This document shows positions 43,753-52,941 of a stretch of 64,000 nucleotides of DNA, piece after piece; position 1 is the stretch's first letter, and each line of letters starts with the position of its first letter. Both the position numbers and the translations under genes were made by a program. The DNA comes from Flavobacterium tegetincola DSM 22377. GTDB lineage: Bacteria > Bacteroidota > Bacteroidia > Flavobacteriales > Flavobacteriaceae. The DNA lies in NCBI RefSeq assembly GCF_000425485.1, contig NZ_KE384384.1, positions 124,001-188,000 on the forward strand, read 5' to 3'. The notes beneath the pieces are model-generated. The model was given only the letters and a program-made list of their open reading frames with translations. It did no database searches and was not told the DNA's origin.

Positions 43753-44268
43753 ATGTATCACAGAAATATTAAACTTATTATAGCGGGATTAATCATTGCA
43801 ACTGGGATTTGGCAATTTACGGAAAACAATATTGGTAACGGAATTTTCCTTCTTTTACTATCTACAATTTTCATCTTTTTATATTTTAAAAATGAATTTA
43901 TCCTTTTAGCCTTTTTAAAATTGCGAAAACAAGATTTTACAGGTGCACAAAAGTGGCTTTCTTATATTAAAAATCCTGAAACGGCTTTAGTAAAAAAACA
44001 ACAAGGTTATTACGAATACCTACATGGTTTGATGTTGTCTCAGACTAACATCATACAAGCTGAAAAACATTTCAAAAAAGCATTAGTATTGGGATTGGGT
44101 ATGGATACTGATATCGCAATTGCTAAATTGAATTTGGCTGGTGTAGCGATGACGAGAAGAAGAAAATTGGAAGCTACGAACTTATTGAACGAAGCTAAGA
44201 AACTTGACAAACAAGGCTTATTGAAAGACCAAATTAAGATGATGAAGGATCAGATGAAGAAGATTTAG
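43753..44268 (+). CDS. TPR-like membrane protein, unknown
   Basis: The 171-residue protein has two N-terminal membrane helices (IKLIIAGLIIATGIW and GIFLLLLSTIFIFLYF) and a cytoplasmic helical part with a TPR-like unit (QAEKHFKKALVLGLGMD, AIAKLNLAGVAMTR). It divides the rpmH and transglycosylase genes. Its stop codon lies in the first TAGGTTC heptamer repeat. Function unknown; conserved flavobacterial proteins of this shape exist. Confidence 0.7.
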   Translation: MYHRNIKLIIAGLIIATGIWQFTENNIGNGIFLLLLSTIFIFLYFKNEFILLAFLKLRKQDFTGAQKWLSYIKNPETALVKKQQGYYEYLHGLMLSQTNIIQAEKHFKKALVLGLGMDTDIAIAKLNLAGVAMTRRRKLEATNLLNEAKKLDKQGLLKDQIKMMKDQMKKI

Positions 44269-44300
44269 GTTCTAGGTTCTAGGTTCTAGGTTCTAGGTTA
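44266..44300. repeat. Tandem TAGGTTC heptamer repeat
   Basis: Four exact TAGGTTC units from 44266 and a fifth ending TAGGTTA. The first T-A-G is the stop codon of the upstream gene. Confidence 0.95.
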
Positions 44301-44307
44301 AAAATAC

Positions 44308-44347
44308 AAAATCCACTTTTGAATGTTTCAAAAGTGGATTTTTTTTA
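44308..44347. terminator. Bidirectional terminator between 43753 gene and transglycosylase gene
   Basis: 14-bp stem (44310-44323 with 44327-44340), loop TGT, T run on the plus side. Confidence 0.85.
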
Positions 44348-44397
44348 TCAAAAATTGCAATTTAATTTTAAACAGAAAATTGTTTCTGAACACTTCC

Positions 44398-45288
44398 TTA
44401 ATAACCGCTCGTTGGGATTTCAATTACATATTTCTTTCCTGAAGTATTGGTCAACTTTTTATCGCGCAACCATGGATTGTGGATTTTTAATATCTTATAA
44501 TTGATTCCTTGCTCTTTGGCAAAAGCAGCTAAATCAGGAATTGAAGAGTCAACTTCCACTTTTTTAGTTGGAATTCCGCTATATAATTCCTCTTTTGTAT
44601 AAGTGAAACCGTACATCACCGGATTTTGCATAATTTCTTTCAATGCCAAAATCCTAAAAACATAGCGGTACGTTTCTTCAGTTAATAATAAATCATAGTA
44701 ATTAGTTTCGCCTTGACTAGTAACTTGACGGTTAACTCCTGCTAAACCTCCGTTATAAGATGCGGCAGCTAACGTCCAAGAACCCATTTTCTCTTTTGCA
44801 TTCGCGAGGTATTTGCAAGCAGCTTCGGTTGATTTTATCAAATGGTATCTTTCGTCCACTTCATCGTTAACTTCCATTCCGTACTCTTTTGCAGTTGCAG
44901 GCATAAATTGCCAAAATCCTTTTGCTCCAGCTGATGAAGTAGCGTTTACCAAAGCACTTTCGGCTACAGCCAAATATTTAAAGTCGTCTGGAACTCCGTA
45001 TTTCTTTAAAATTGGCTCAATTATAGGAAATTCACGATTGGCTCTTTTGGTAATGATGATCATTGAACCGTGCAAATTTGCATTTACAATCAATTCGCGG
45101 TCAAATCGCTCTTTCACATCGGCTAAATGCAAGGGTGTCTTTTCTCCAGCAAAATCCATTTTACTTGGATAATACCTCGCTCCTACTTCAGTTTTAGCTT
45201 TTGGCTCTGAATAAGCAACCGAATGAATTAACGTTCCGCTTATCAATACCAATGCACCAATACTTCCAATTTTTTTTATTGTATTCAT
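44398..45288 (-). CDS. Lytic transglycosylase (SLT domain)
   Basis: The start at 45288 (MNTIKKIGSIG) or three codons upstream gives a signal peptide. The 296-residue protein has the SLT fold: YLAVAESALVNATSSAGAKG with the catalytic Glu in AESAL, FWQFMPATAKEYGM, CKYLANAKEKMGSWTLAAASYNGG. A C-terminal part (ILKIHNPWLRDKKLTN...YVIEIP) resembles a truncated LysM-like region of MltD. It cleaves peptidoglycan glycan strands in the periplasm. It ends the unit with the hydrolase gene upstream. Confidence 0.92.
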   Translation of the reverse strand: MNTIKKIGSIGALVLISGTLIHSVAYSEPKAKTEVGARYYPSKMDFAGEKTPLHLADVKERFDRELIVNANLHGSMIIITKRANREFPIIEPILKKYGVPDDFKYLAVAESALVNATSSAGAKGFWQFMPATAKEYGMEVNDEVDERYHLIKSTEAACKYLANAKEKMGSWTLAAASYNGGLAGVNRQVTSQGETNYYDLLLTEETYRYVFRILALKEIMQNPVMYGFTYTKEELYSGIPTKKVEVDSSIPDLAAFAKEQGINYKILKIHNPWLRDKKLTNTSGKKYVIEIPTSGY

Positions 45289-45334
45289 CTCTTTCATTTT
45301 TATTTACAATTAAACTACCTAAATGGTACATTTA

Positions 45335-45997
45335 TTATTTCTCGCCCAAAATAATTTTGGGAAGATTTTCGTTCATCCAACGGTATTTACTCAAAATCAT
45401 AATGTGCGTTCCTCCTGATACCGCAATATAATCTTTTATATTTTTAGGAGGAAACACTTCATCCATCGTTCCATGTATGTGAATGACTTGCTTGTCAGGC
45501 TCGGTTCTGTTCCATAAAACCATTTGCTCAATTGCCCAATCCAAATATACTTTTTCTCGCATGGACAAGTATTTTTCATACAGTTTCAAGCGTTGCTTCA
45601 CTGCATTCCCGAACGAATATTTGGCCAAGATTTCTACATTATGCAACCAACTTGTGGGCAATAATTTATAGGCTTTTGTTGATTTTGCAAATTTCATCCG
45701 AAGCGGGACTTCCAAATTGGTTTTCACACTGGAAATAATGATTACTTTTTTAGGTTTCAAAAAATGAGCCATTTCTTGAACCAAAACACCCCCAAAGGAA
45801 ACGCCTATTAAAACTGGACTAGGATGCTTTACTAATTTAGACATTCGCTCCGCATAAGCGGTCAATGTTTCGGCAATTAACGGCATTTCCCAATCTAATA
45901 AATGAATTTCGAATTGATCTTCAGTCAACTCGATTCGTTCAAAAATCAGCGAACTCGCGGCAAGACCTGGCATAAAATACACATGAATTTTTTCCAT
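45335..45997 (-). CDS. Alpha/beta hydrolase
   Basis: The 220-residue protein has YFMPGLAASS (oxyanion region), the nucleophile elbow GVSFGG and a late HIHGTMDEVFPP with the acid and ...SGGTHIMI with the catalytic His. No signal peptide. It lies 37-46 bp upstream of the transglycosylase gene on the same strand. Substrate unknown. Confidence 0.85.
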   Translation of the reverse strand: MEKIHVYFMPGLAASSLIFERIELTEDQFEIHLLDWEMPLIAETLTAYAERMSKLVKHPSPVLIGVSFGGVLVQEMAHFLKPKKVIIISSVKTNLEVPLRMKFAKSTKAYKLLPTSWLHNVEILAKYSFGNAVKQRLKLYEKYLSMREKVYLDWAIEQMVLWNRTEPDKQVIHIHGTMDEVFPPKNIKDYIAVSGGTHIMILSKYRWMNENLPKIILGEK

Positions 45998-46197
45998 ATA
46001 AATGTTTTAACGCTGCTACTGCAGCCAAAGTCATATAAAATGACGAAATTTGTATAAAATTACACGATTAATTGTAGTAGCCCAACACTTATTATTATTT
46101 TACCAATAAATTATGAACGTAATTTTAAAGTTCATGCGTTGCGATTTACATTGCTTTTACATCTAAAAAGCAATTAAAATTATAAATTACTTATATT

Positions 46198-46482
46198 ATG
46201 GAAATTAAAGACAATACGTTCTCTAGACAATTTGAAACTTATGTTGATGAACAACTCGTTACTTTAGAATATTCGTTTCAGGAAAAAAAGATTTTCTTAA
46301 CCCGTATAAATGTTCCAGAAGATTTTGAAAACGAAGAATTCATCAATGCCTTTTTGAAAGAAATTATGCAAATTGCTATTGATAACAACTGGAAAGTAGT
46401 TCCGATTTTACCAAAAATCGCTTCTTTCTTTCGCAAAAATAGAGTGTACAGAGAACTTTTACCACCCGGAATTCGGATTTAA
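46198..46482 (+). CDS. GNAT-like N-acetyltransferase domain protein (YjdJ type)
   Basis: The 94-residue protein fits the small GNAT-like family: NTFSRQFETYVDEQLVTLEY (first strands), FLTRINVPEDFENEEFINAFL, IAIDNNWKVVPILPKIASFF. It keeps the core acetyl-CoA binding half only. Substrate unknown; the usual His/Gly-rich acetyl-CoA loop is weak. A terminator follows. Confidence 0.8.
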   Translation: MEIKDNTFSRQFETYVDEQLVTLEYSFQEKKIFLTRINVPEDFENEEFINAFLKEIMQIAIDNNWKVVPILPKIASFFRKNRVYRELLPPGIRI

Positions 46483-46497
46483 TAATTTACAAAAAGC

Positions 46498-46526
46498 AAA
46501 CCACTTACGTCAAGTGGTTTTTTTTA
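46498..46526 (+). terminator. Terminator of the 46198 gene
   Basis: AAACCACTT (46498-46506) with AAGTGGTTT (46512-46520), loop ACGTC, T8. Confidence 0.85.
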
Positions 46527-46553
46527 TTTTTAAAAAATTGCTATTTTTACGAA

Positions 46554-46895
46554 ATGACATCCGAAGAACTCAACGCAAACGTACTGGCTTTTTTTGAAGA
46601 AATCATAAAGTATTATGGTTCTAAAACTGAAATTACTTCCGGTTTATACACTAATATGGAAGATTTCGATTCGCACAATATCACATGGAATTTGTCTGAA
46701 TTCAACTTAATCCGTGCTGCTTATCGCAAAAAAGGAGAGCGTTTTATGATGGAAGGCGGTTCAATGTATGTTGAAATCAGTGCCAAAAATATTCTCTCAT
46801 TCGAAAAAAAAGGCAGAAATAAATTTGAATTCATCGAGCAATACAGTCCTTCAGTTTATAGAATGACGACGATTAAATTTCATTATAAGTATTAG
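46554..46895 (+). CDS. Conserved hypothetical protein
   Basis: The 113-residue protein has no signal or membrane segment. It has an N-terminal helix (SEELNANVLAFFEEIIKYYG) and alternating strands (FNLIRAAYRKKGERFMMEG, SMYVEISAKNI, VYRMTTIKFHY). The pattern suggests a compact alpha/beta cytosolic protein. No family recognised. It is alone between the terminator at 46520 and the convergent mtaB gene. Confidence 0.65.
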   Translation: MTSEELNANVLAFFEEIIKYYGSKTEITSGLYTNMEDFDSHNITWNLSEFNLIRAAYRKKGERFMMEGGSMYVEISAKNILSFEKKGRNKFEFIEQYSPSVYRMTTIKFHYKY

Positions 46896-46992
46896 AAAGA
46901 CAGGATTATAATCAACTAAATCTCTTTTACACGAATTTCCACAGATTAAAAATTAGTGCAAATTCTTGTAATCTATATAAAATTTTCCCGTC

Positions 46993-48330
46993 TTATGCTT
47001 TCACTAAATCGTGTACAAATTCCAATCTTACACTTCCGTCTTCATCGATTTTTGTCAAAGTAATTTCGTGTAATGTATTCACTAATTCAGGATTCCACGG
47101 TGTTTTTACTTTTACGTAATTTTCGGTAAAACCATGAATGTAACCTTCTTTATTTTCACTTTCAAATAAAACAGTTCGGCTGGTGCCAACTTGACTCTCA
47201 TAAAATGCACGACGTTTTTTTACTGAAAGTCCACGAAGCATTTTACTTCTTTTTGAACGTACATTCGCTGGAACAACGCCTTCCATTGCTGCAGCTTCTG
47301 TATTTTCTCTTTCTGAATAAGTAAAAACGTGTAAGTATGAAATATCCATGTCATTCAAGAAATGGTAGGTTTCCAAGAAATGTTCGTCCGTTTCACCAGG
47401 GAAACCAACAATTACATCAACGCCAATACAAGCGTGCGGCATTACTTCACGAATTTTATTCACCCGTTCTGTATACACTTCTCGCAAATAACGGCGTTTC
47501 ATCAATTTCAAAATCTCGTTACTTCCCGATTGCAATGGAATATGAAAATGAGGAACAAAAGTTCGACTTTTTGAAACGAATTCAATGGTTTCATTTTTCA
47601 ATAAATTAGGTTCAATTGAAGAAATTCGTAAACGTTCAATACCTTCTACTTCGTCTAATTTTTGAACCAATTCATAAAATGTATGTTCGTGTTTTTTATT
47701 TCCAAATTCACCTTTTCCGTAATCACCGATATTCACACCGGTTAAAACGATTTCTTTAATATCTTGAGCAGAAATAGCCGCCGCATTTTGCAACACATTT
47801 TCTAACGTATCGCTTCGAGAAATTCCGCGAGCTAGAGGAATTGTACAATAGGTACATTTATAATCACATCCGTCTTGAACTTTCAAAAAAGCACGCGTTC
47901 TGTCGCCAATGGAGTAACTTCCTACATAAAAATCGGCTTCAGAAATTTCACAAGAATGAATTTCGCCCATGTCATTTTTGGACAAATCATTGATGTAATC
48001 TGTGATTTTGAACTTTTCAGTCGCACCTAAAACCAAATCCACCCCATTGACATCCGCCAACTCTTCGGGTTTCAGTTGAGCATAACAACCCACTGCAGCA
48101 ACAAAAGCTTTATCGTTCAATTTCATGGCTTTTTTAACCACTTGCTTGAATTGCTTATCGGCATTTTCAGTCACCGAACACGTATTAATCACGTAAATAT
48201 CAGCCACTTCTTCAAAGTCAACCCGTTCAAAACCTTCGTCTTGAAAGTTTCGAGCAATGGTAGAAGTTTCAGAAAAATTCAGCTTGCAACCAAGAGTGTA
48301 AAATGCTACTTTTTTTTTAGTCAATGTCAT
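46993..48330 (-). CDS. mtaB: tRNA (t6A37)-methylthiotransferase MtaB
   Basis: The 445-residue radical-SAM enzyme has an N-terminal UPF0004 domain (YTLGCKLNFSET, INTCSVTENAD, GCYAQLKPEE: three cysteines for one cluster), the radical-SAM motif CDYKCTYCTIP, LTGVNIGDYG and a C-terminal TRAM domain. It adds a methylthio group to t6A37 of tRNAs reading ANN codons. It stands alone, with promoter element TAAATTTG on the minus strand at plus 48392-48399. Confidence 0.95.
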   Translation of the reverse strand: MTLTKKKVAFYTLGCKLNFSETSTIARNFQDEGFERVDFEEVADIYVINTCSVTENADKQFKQVVKKAMKLNDKAFVAAVGCYAQLKPEELADVNGVDLVLGATEKFKITDYINDLSKNDMGEIHSCEISEADFYVGSYSIGDRTRAFLKVQDGCDYKCTYCTIPLARGISRSDTLENVLQNAAAISAQDIKEIVLTGVNIGDYGKGEFGNKKHEHTFYELVQKLDEVEGIERLRISSIEPNLLKNETIEFVSKSRTFVPHFHIPLQSGSNEILKLMKRRYLREVYTERVNKIREVMPHACIGVDVIVGFPGETDEHFLETYHFLNDMDISYLHVFTYSERENTEAAAMEGVVPANVRSKRSKMLRGLSVKKRRAFYESQVGTSRTVLFESENKEGYIHGFTENYVKVKTPWNPELVNTLHEITLTKIDEDGSVRLEFVHDLVKA

Positions 48331-48417
48331 TATCGGGAGCCCAATTGGGAAATAGGTATTTTAGTTATATTTACATTTTGCAAATAGGGTGCAAATTTAC
48401 AAACAAAATTTTTTAAA

Positions 48418-50028
48418 ATGAAATCAATAAGCTACTATATATCACTATTTTGCCTTACATTAACGCTGTTTTCTTGCAAAAAAGAAGCCGAATCGAATCG
48501 AGATCATTTGGTTTTCAGATACAATGAAGACGCTAACATTACCTCTTTGGACCCCGCATTTTCAAAAGTGCAGACCAATATTTGGGCTTGTAATCACTTA
48601 TTTAACGGCTTAGTTCAGTTGGATGACAAATTAAATGTGCAACCGGATATTGCCAAATCTTGGGTTATTTCTGACGAAGGAACGACTTATCGATTCACTT
48701 TGCGAAACGATGTATATTTCCATAAAAACAGTTCGTTTGGAAAAGACAGTACTCGAACTGTAAAGGCAAACGATTTTGAATATTCCTTTAATCGGATTTT
48801 AGACGAAAAAGTCGCTTCGCCTGGACGTTGGATTATGCAGAATGTGGCTTCGTTCAAAACAATCAACGACAGTATTTTTGAAATCAACTTGCACAAATCT
48901 TTCCCAGGATTTTTAGGTTTACTTTCGATGAAATACGCGTCGGTAGTTCCAAAAGAAGTAGTTGAGAATACGGAAATTGATTTTCGTTCGCATCCAATTG
49001 GCACTGGACCTTTTCAATTTAAACTCTGGGAAGAAAACGTGAAATTGGTCTTACGAAAAAATCCATTGTATTTTGAAAAAGATACCAATGGAGAAAAGTT
49101 ACCTTATTTAGAAGCCGTTGCTATTACTTTTTTACCTGACAAACAAAGTGGATTTCTGCAATTTATTCAAGGGAAGTTAGATTTTATTTCAGGTTTAGAT
49201 CCTTCGTATAAAGACGAAATTCTGACACAACGCGGTACTTTGCAAGAAAAATATAAAAACGAAATTAACCTAATTACCGGACCTTATTTAAATACCGAAT
49301 ATTTAGGATTTCGCCTTGACGGAAACAGCGAAGCCGTAAAAAACAAAAGCATACGTCAAGCGATGAACTATGGATTTGACCGAAAAAAATTGATTTTATA
49401 TTTACGAAATGGAATGGGAACACCAGCCACAAGCGGAATGATTCCGGACGGCTTGCCCAGTTTTCAACCTTTTGAAGGCTATGATTACAATCCCGAAAAA
49501 GCAACGGATTTGATTGCAAAATACAAACTAGAAACAGGCGATTCATCCCCAAAAATATTCTTAAGCACTAATGCTTCGTATATTGATATTGCCGAATTTT
49601 TACAACGCGAATGGCAGAAAATAGGTTTGGATGTTTCGGTAGACATCAATCCACCTTCAACGTTACGTCAAGCGATTTCAACTGGGAAAGTTTCTTTTTT
49701 TAGAGCCAGCTGGATTGCCGATTATCCGGATGCTGAAAATTATTTATCCTTATTTTACAGCAAAAACTTCGCTCCAAATGGACCAAATTATTCACATTTC
49801 AAAAATGAAAAATTTGACCGACTTTATGAAAATGCTTTCAAAGAAACGAATGTAGAACAACGCTATGATTTGTACCGTGAAATGGATAAATTGATCATAG
49901 AAGAAGCTCCTGTTATTCCACTTTTTTATGATAAAGTTGCACGTTTTAGCCGGAAGGAAGTTCAAAATTTAGGCATCAACGGATTGAATATGCTAGATTT
50001 AAAACGAGTAAAGAAAACGAAAAATTAA
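48418..50028 (+). CDS. ABC transporter peptide-binding lipoprotein (SBP_bac_5)
   Basis: The 536-residue protein has a lipoprotein signal (LFSCKKEAES) and the extracellular solute-binding family 5 fold: DANITSLDPAF, NHLFNGLVQLD, RFTLRNDVYFHKNSSF, HPIGTGPFQFKLW and SIRQAMNYGFDRKKLI. Such proteins bind oligopeptides. No permease or ATPase genes lie next to it, so its partners are elsewhere or it is an orphan receptor. Confidence 0.9.
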   Translation: MKSISYYISLFCLTLTLFSCKKEAESNRDHLVFRYNEDANITSLDPAFSKVQTNIWACNHLFNGLVQLDDKLNVQPDIAKSWVISDEGTTYRFTLRNDVYFHKNSSFGKDSTRTVKANDFEYSFNRILDEKVASPGRWIMQNVASFKTINDSIFEINLHKSFPGFLGLLSMKYASVVPKEVVENTEIDFRSHPIGTGPFQFKLWEENVKLVLRKNPLYFEKDTNGEKLPYLEAVAITFLPDKQSGFLQFIQGKLDFISGLDPSYKDEILTQRGTLQEKYKNEINLITGPYLNTEYLGFRLDGNSEAVKNKSIRQAMNYGFDRKKLILYLRNGMGTPATSGMIPDGLPSFQPFEGYDYNPEKATDLIAKYKLETGDSSPKIFLSTNASYIDIAEFLQREWQKIGLDVSVDINPPSTLRQAISTGKVSFFRASWIADYPDAENYLSLFYSKNFAPNGPNYSHFKNEKFDRLYENAFKETNVEQRYDLYREMDKLIIEEAPVIPLFYDKVARFSRKEVQNLGINGLNMLDLKRVKKTKN

Positions 50029-50104
50029 TTTTTTTAGCGAAAGCTGCCCAATGGAAGTAATTTTTTAGTAAATTGCTCTGCCTAAATTAAACAGCATTCA
50101 AACC

Positions 50105-50536
50105 ATGAATACAAAAAACATATTTACTATATTTTTAGTTGCAAGTTCATTCTTTGCTACTGCACAACAAACGAGTAAATCGTCCTCTTTACCCAAAGAA
50201 GCAAGAACTTTTTTAGAATCAAATTTTAAAGGGATTGATGTTACGGAAGTAAAAAGAGCGAAAGAAGGAACTACTTTTAAGTATGATGTAACACTTGCAA
50301 ATGGTGCAGAAATTGAATTCAACAATAGAGGACGATGGAGAGAAGTGGAATCTAACACTGCGTCACTTCCTACTACAATGTTGCAATCAAACGTAGGAAA
50401 CTATATTCAGCAAAATTATCCTGGAGCTAAAATCACTGAAATTAAAAAAGGAACTCGTTTTAATTTTGTAGAAATTAATGATAAAGACACATTACAGTTT
50501 GATTCTGAAGGAAATTTTCTTCGAATTATGCAGTAA
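50105..50536 (+). CDS. PepSY-like (BLIP-like fold) periplasmic protein
   Basis: The 143-residue protein has a signal peptide (SSFFATAQQ) and two copies of a PepSY-like unit: LPKEARTFLESNFKGIDVTEV with KYDVTLANGAEIEFNNRGRW, and MLQSNVGNYIQQNYPGAKITE with FVEINDKDTLQFDSEG. Such proteins are common in Bacteroidota; ligand unknown. Confidence 0.85.
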   Translation: MNTKNIFTIFLVASSFFATAQQTSKSSSLPKEARTFLESNFKGIDVTEVKRAKEGTTFKYDVTLANGAEIEFNNRGRWREVESNTASLPTTMLQSNVGNYIQQNYPGAKITEIKKGTRFNFVEINDKDTLQFDSEGNFLRIMQ

Positions 50537-50550
50537 TTAAAAGCAAAAAT

Positions 50551-50582
50551 AAAGCCTTAGTGATGAACTAAGGCTTTTTTTA
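50551..50582. terminator. Bidirectional terminator between PepSY-like and GlmU-like genes
   Basis: Stem AAAGCCTTAGT/ACTAAGGCTTT with loop GATGA, T tract on the plus side. Confidence 0.85.
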
Positions 50583-50585
50583 TGT

Positions 50586-51764
50586 TTACGAATCTTTTCG
50601 CCACTTCTTTGATTCTTCAAAAACGTGTTCTAATATTTGTTGTTCTTTCTCATCAAATTCAAGGTTTCGTCTTGACATTACAATTCGTGCCGTTTCAAAA
50701 GCTTTTTTGGTAATGTAGGTTGAAAATCCCGAAGCACCACCCCATGAAAAGCTTGGAACGAAATTTCTAGGAAAGCCACTTCCGAAAATATTGGCACTTA
50801 CACCAACCACAGTTCCCGTATTAAACATCGTATTAATTCCGCATTTACTGTGGTCTCCCATCATTAATCCGCAGAATTGCAATCCCGATTTAGCAAAACC
50901 TTCGGTTTCATAGCTCCACAATTTTACTTCTTCATAATTGTTTTTCAAATTAGAATTATTAGAATCGGCACCAATATTACACCATTCACCCAAAACAGAG
51001 TTTCCTAAAAAGCCGTCGTGTCCTTTATTAGAATATGCAAAAAGCACCGAATTATTGACTTCACCTCCAATTCTAGAATGTGGTCCAACGGTTGTCGCAC
51101 CATACACTTTAGTAGCCAATTTCACTTGAGCACCTTCGCACAAAGCAAAAGGTCCACGAATTACAGAACCTTCCATGATTTCAGAATCTTTACCGATATA
51201 AATTGGACCAGAAGAAGCATTTAAAGTCACAAATTCCAATTTTGCTCCTTCTTCAATAAAAATATTTTCGGGTGCAATAACATTTACACTCTTAGGAATG
51301 GGTTGTGATCTTCGATCTTCTGTTAATAATTCAAAATCTTCACGGATTGCTGCATCATTTTTTTGAAAAATATCCCACGTATTTTCTACGGTCAAAACAT
51401 CGTCGTTGAATTCTATTATTTCGTAGGTATTAAAATCCACTTCTTCTTGCGATTCTTGCGTGAAAAAGGCAATTACTTCGTCGTCTTTAAATATTGCTTG
51501 CTTGATTTCTAAATTAGAAACCATTTCCGACAAAACAGCGTTTGGCAAAAATGAAGCATTAATCATAACATTTTCTTCCATTTCCACCATCGGAAATTTA
51601 TCTTGTAAATATTCTTCTGTAACCGTCGTAGTAGTCGAACCTAAATAGTTTTCCCATTTTTCACGAATGGTTAAAATCCCGATTCGAATATCAGCAACTG
51701 GTCGCGTAAATGTGAACGGAAGCAATGCGTTACGAACAGGTCCGTCAAAAAGTATATAATTCAT
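50586..51764 (-). CDS. GlmU-family sugar-nucleotidyltransferase-like protein
   Basis: The 392-residue protein has an N-terminal domain resembling nucleotidyltransferases (FDGPVRNALLPFTFTRPVADIRIG) and a C-terminal left-handed beta-helix with hexapeptide repeats (IYIGKDSEIMEGSVIRG, GPHSRIGGEVNNSVLF). It lacks the typical GxGxR-type nucleotide loop, so it may not be a full GlmU. Role in cell-wall sugar activation is inferred. Confidence 0.8.
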   Translation of the reverse strand: MNYILFDGPVRNALLPFTFTRPVADIRIGILTIREKWENYLGSTTTTVTEEYLQDKFPMVEMEENVMINASFLPNAVLSEMVSNLEIKQAIFKDDEVIAFFTQESQEEVDFNTYEIIEFNDDVLTVENTWDIFQKNDAAIREDFELLTEDRRSQPIPKSVNVIAPENIFIEEGAKLEFVTLNASSGPIYIGKDSEIMEGSVIRGPFALCEGAQVKLATKVYGATTVGPHSRIGGEVNNSVLFAYSNKGHDGFLGNSVLGEWCNIGADSNNSNLKNNYEEVKLWSYETEGFAKSGLQFCGLMMGDHSKCGINTMFNTGTVVGVSANIFGSGFPRNFVPSFSWGGASGFSTYITKKAFETARIVMSRRNLEFDEKEQQILEHVFEESKKWRKDS

Positions 51765-51864
51765 TTGATGTGTTTAAAAGTTTAATAGTTCAAAAGTTTA
51801 AAGATTTCCTCGCTGCTTTTAAAATCAGCTCAAAGTTACAAAGTAAAAATGATTTTTGCGCATA

Positions 51865-51893
51865 AAAAAAGCCTCCCAAACGGAAGGCTTTTG
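51865..51893 (-). terminator. Terminator of rpmE2
   Basis: On the minus strand an 11-bp stem (AAAAGCCTTCC with GGGAGGCTTTT) and a T tract. Confidence 0.82.
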
Positions 51894-51915
51894 ATAATTT
51901 GAAACACCAACTAGA

Positions 51916-52167
51916 TTATTTAGTGTGTTTTGCGTATTTTGTTTTAAATTTATCAATACGTCCTGCAGTATCAATAAGTTTAGATTTACCTGTGTAAAAA
52001 GGGTGAGAAGTTCTAGAGATCTCCATTTTCACAACTGGATATTCAACACCTTCGTGCTCGATTGTTTCTTTAGTGTCTGCTGTAGATTTAGTGATGAAGA
52101 TATCGTCGTTAGACATGTCTTTAAAAGCAACTAATCTGTAATTTTCTGGGTGAATTCCTTTTTTCAT
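51916..52167 (-). CDS. rpmE2: 50S ribosomal protein L31, type B
   Basis: The 83-residue protein has [39 protein letters not shown] and a basic tail. It has no cysteines, so it is the zinc-independent type B form. Single-gene unit with its own terminator. Confidence 0.97.
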   Translation of the reverse strand: MKKGIHPENYRLVAFKDMSNDDIFITKSTADTKETIEHEGVEYPVVKMEISRTSHPFYTGKSKLIDTAGRIDKFKTKYAKHTK

Positions 52168-52378
52168 GGTAAATGTTTTTTATTCGTTTGTTGAAATAAT
52201 TTGTTCTGAAGCTTTTTCATTTCATTGAAAAAGGTATAAACTCCTTATGACTTTTTAATTATTCTGTTTTTAATTTCAGAGTGCAAAAATACAATTATTT
52301 TTCAATATACAAATCTTTAATGCGCTTTTTTTAATTCATTTAGAAAATGATTTTTAAAGATAGTAAAAGTGGATTTGT

Positions 52379-52386
52379 TATATTTG
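52379..52386 (+). promoter_or_regulatory. -7 element of the DUF4199-GT2 unit
   Basis: TATATTTG matches TAnnTTTG. It lies downstream of an earlier in-frame ATG (52369) and therefore supports the ATG at 52411 as the real start. Confidence 0.6.
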
Positions 52387-52410
52387 TGGCTTATTTCGAA
52401 GATACTACTA

Positions 52411-52938
52411 ATGACAGACCCTATTAAAAAAATTGGATTTCGAAATGGCTTCCTATTAGGTTGCCTTTTGATTCTCCTTTCTACTTACATTAATTTTTTT
52501 CATTTAGAATTACTCACAAGCGTTTGGCTTGGTTTTTCCACCGTTTTTCTACTTATTGCATTTGGAATAATTTCCATTTTGCAAACAAAAGCAAAGTTAG
52601 GCGGTTATATTACTTTTAAAGAATCATTCTCCACTTATTTCTATACTATTTTGGTAGGGAATTTAATGAGTGCGTTGTACTTATTGCTGTTGTATTTATT
52701 TATTCTTTCGCCAGAAACCAAAGTGTTAATTCTGGAAGGCATGCGTGATTTTGACGTAAGTCTATTGAAACAAAATTTAATGCCGCAACAAAATATTGAC
52801 GATACGTTAGAGTTCTATAAAACGTACGATCCATTTGCAGCAAGCGTTGTTTTTACGGGATTTATTAAATATTTACTGCGTGATTGTTTAATTGGATTTT
52901 TAGTAGCTTTAATATTTAGAAACAAGCGAACCTTATAA
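52411..52938 (+). CDS. DUF4199 membrane protein
   Basis: The start at 52411 (MTDPIKKIGFRNG) follows the predicted promoter. The 175-residue protein has four membrane helices and the DUF4199 pattern (GYITFKESFSTYFYTILVGN, PFAASVVFTGFIKYLL, DCLIGFLVALIF). It lies 3 bp before the glycosyltransferase gene; this pairing is frequent in flavobacteria. Role unknown. Confidence 0.88.
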   Translation: MTDPIKKIGFRNGFLLGCLLILLSTYINFFHLELLTSVWLGFSTVFLLIAFGIISILQTKAKLGGYITFKESFSTYFYTILVGNLMSALYLLLLYLFILSPETKVLILEGMRDFDVSLLKQNLMPQQNIDDTLEFYKTYDPFAASVVFTGFIKYLLRDCLIGFLVALIFRNKRTL

Positions 52939-52941
52939 TTT

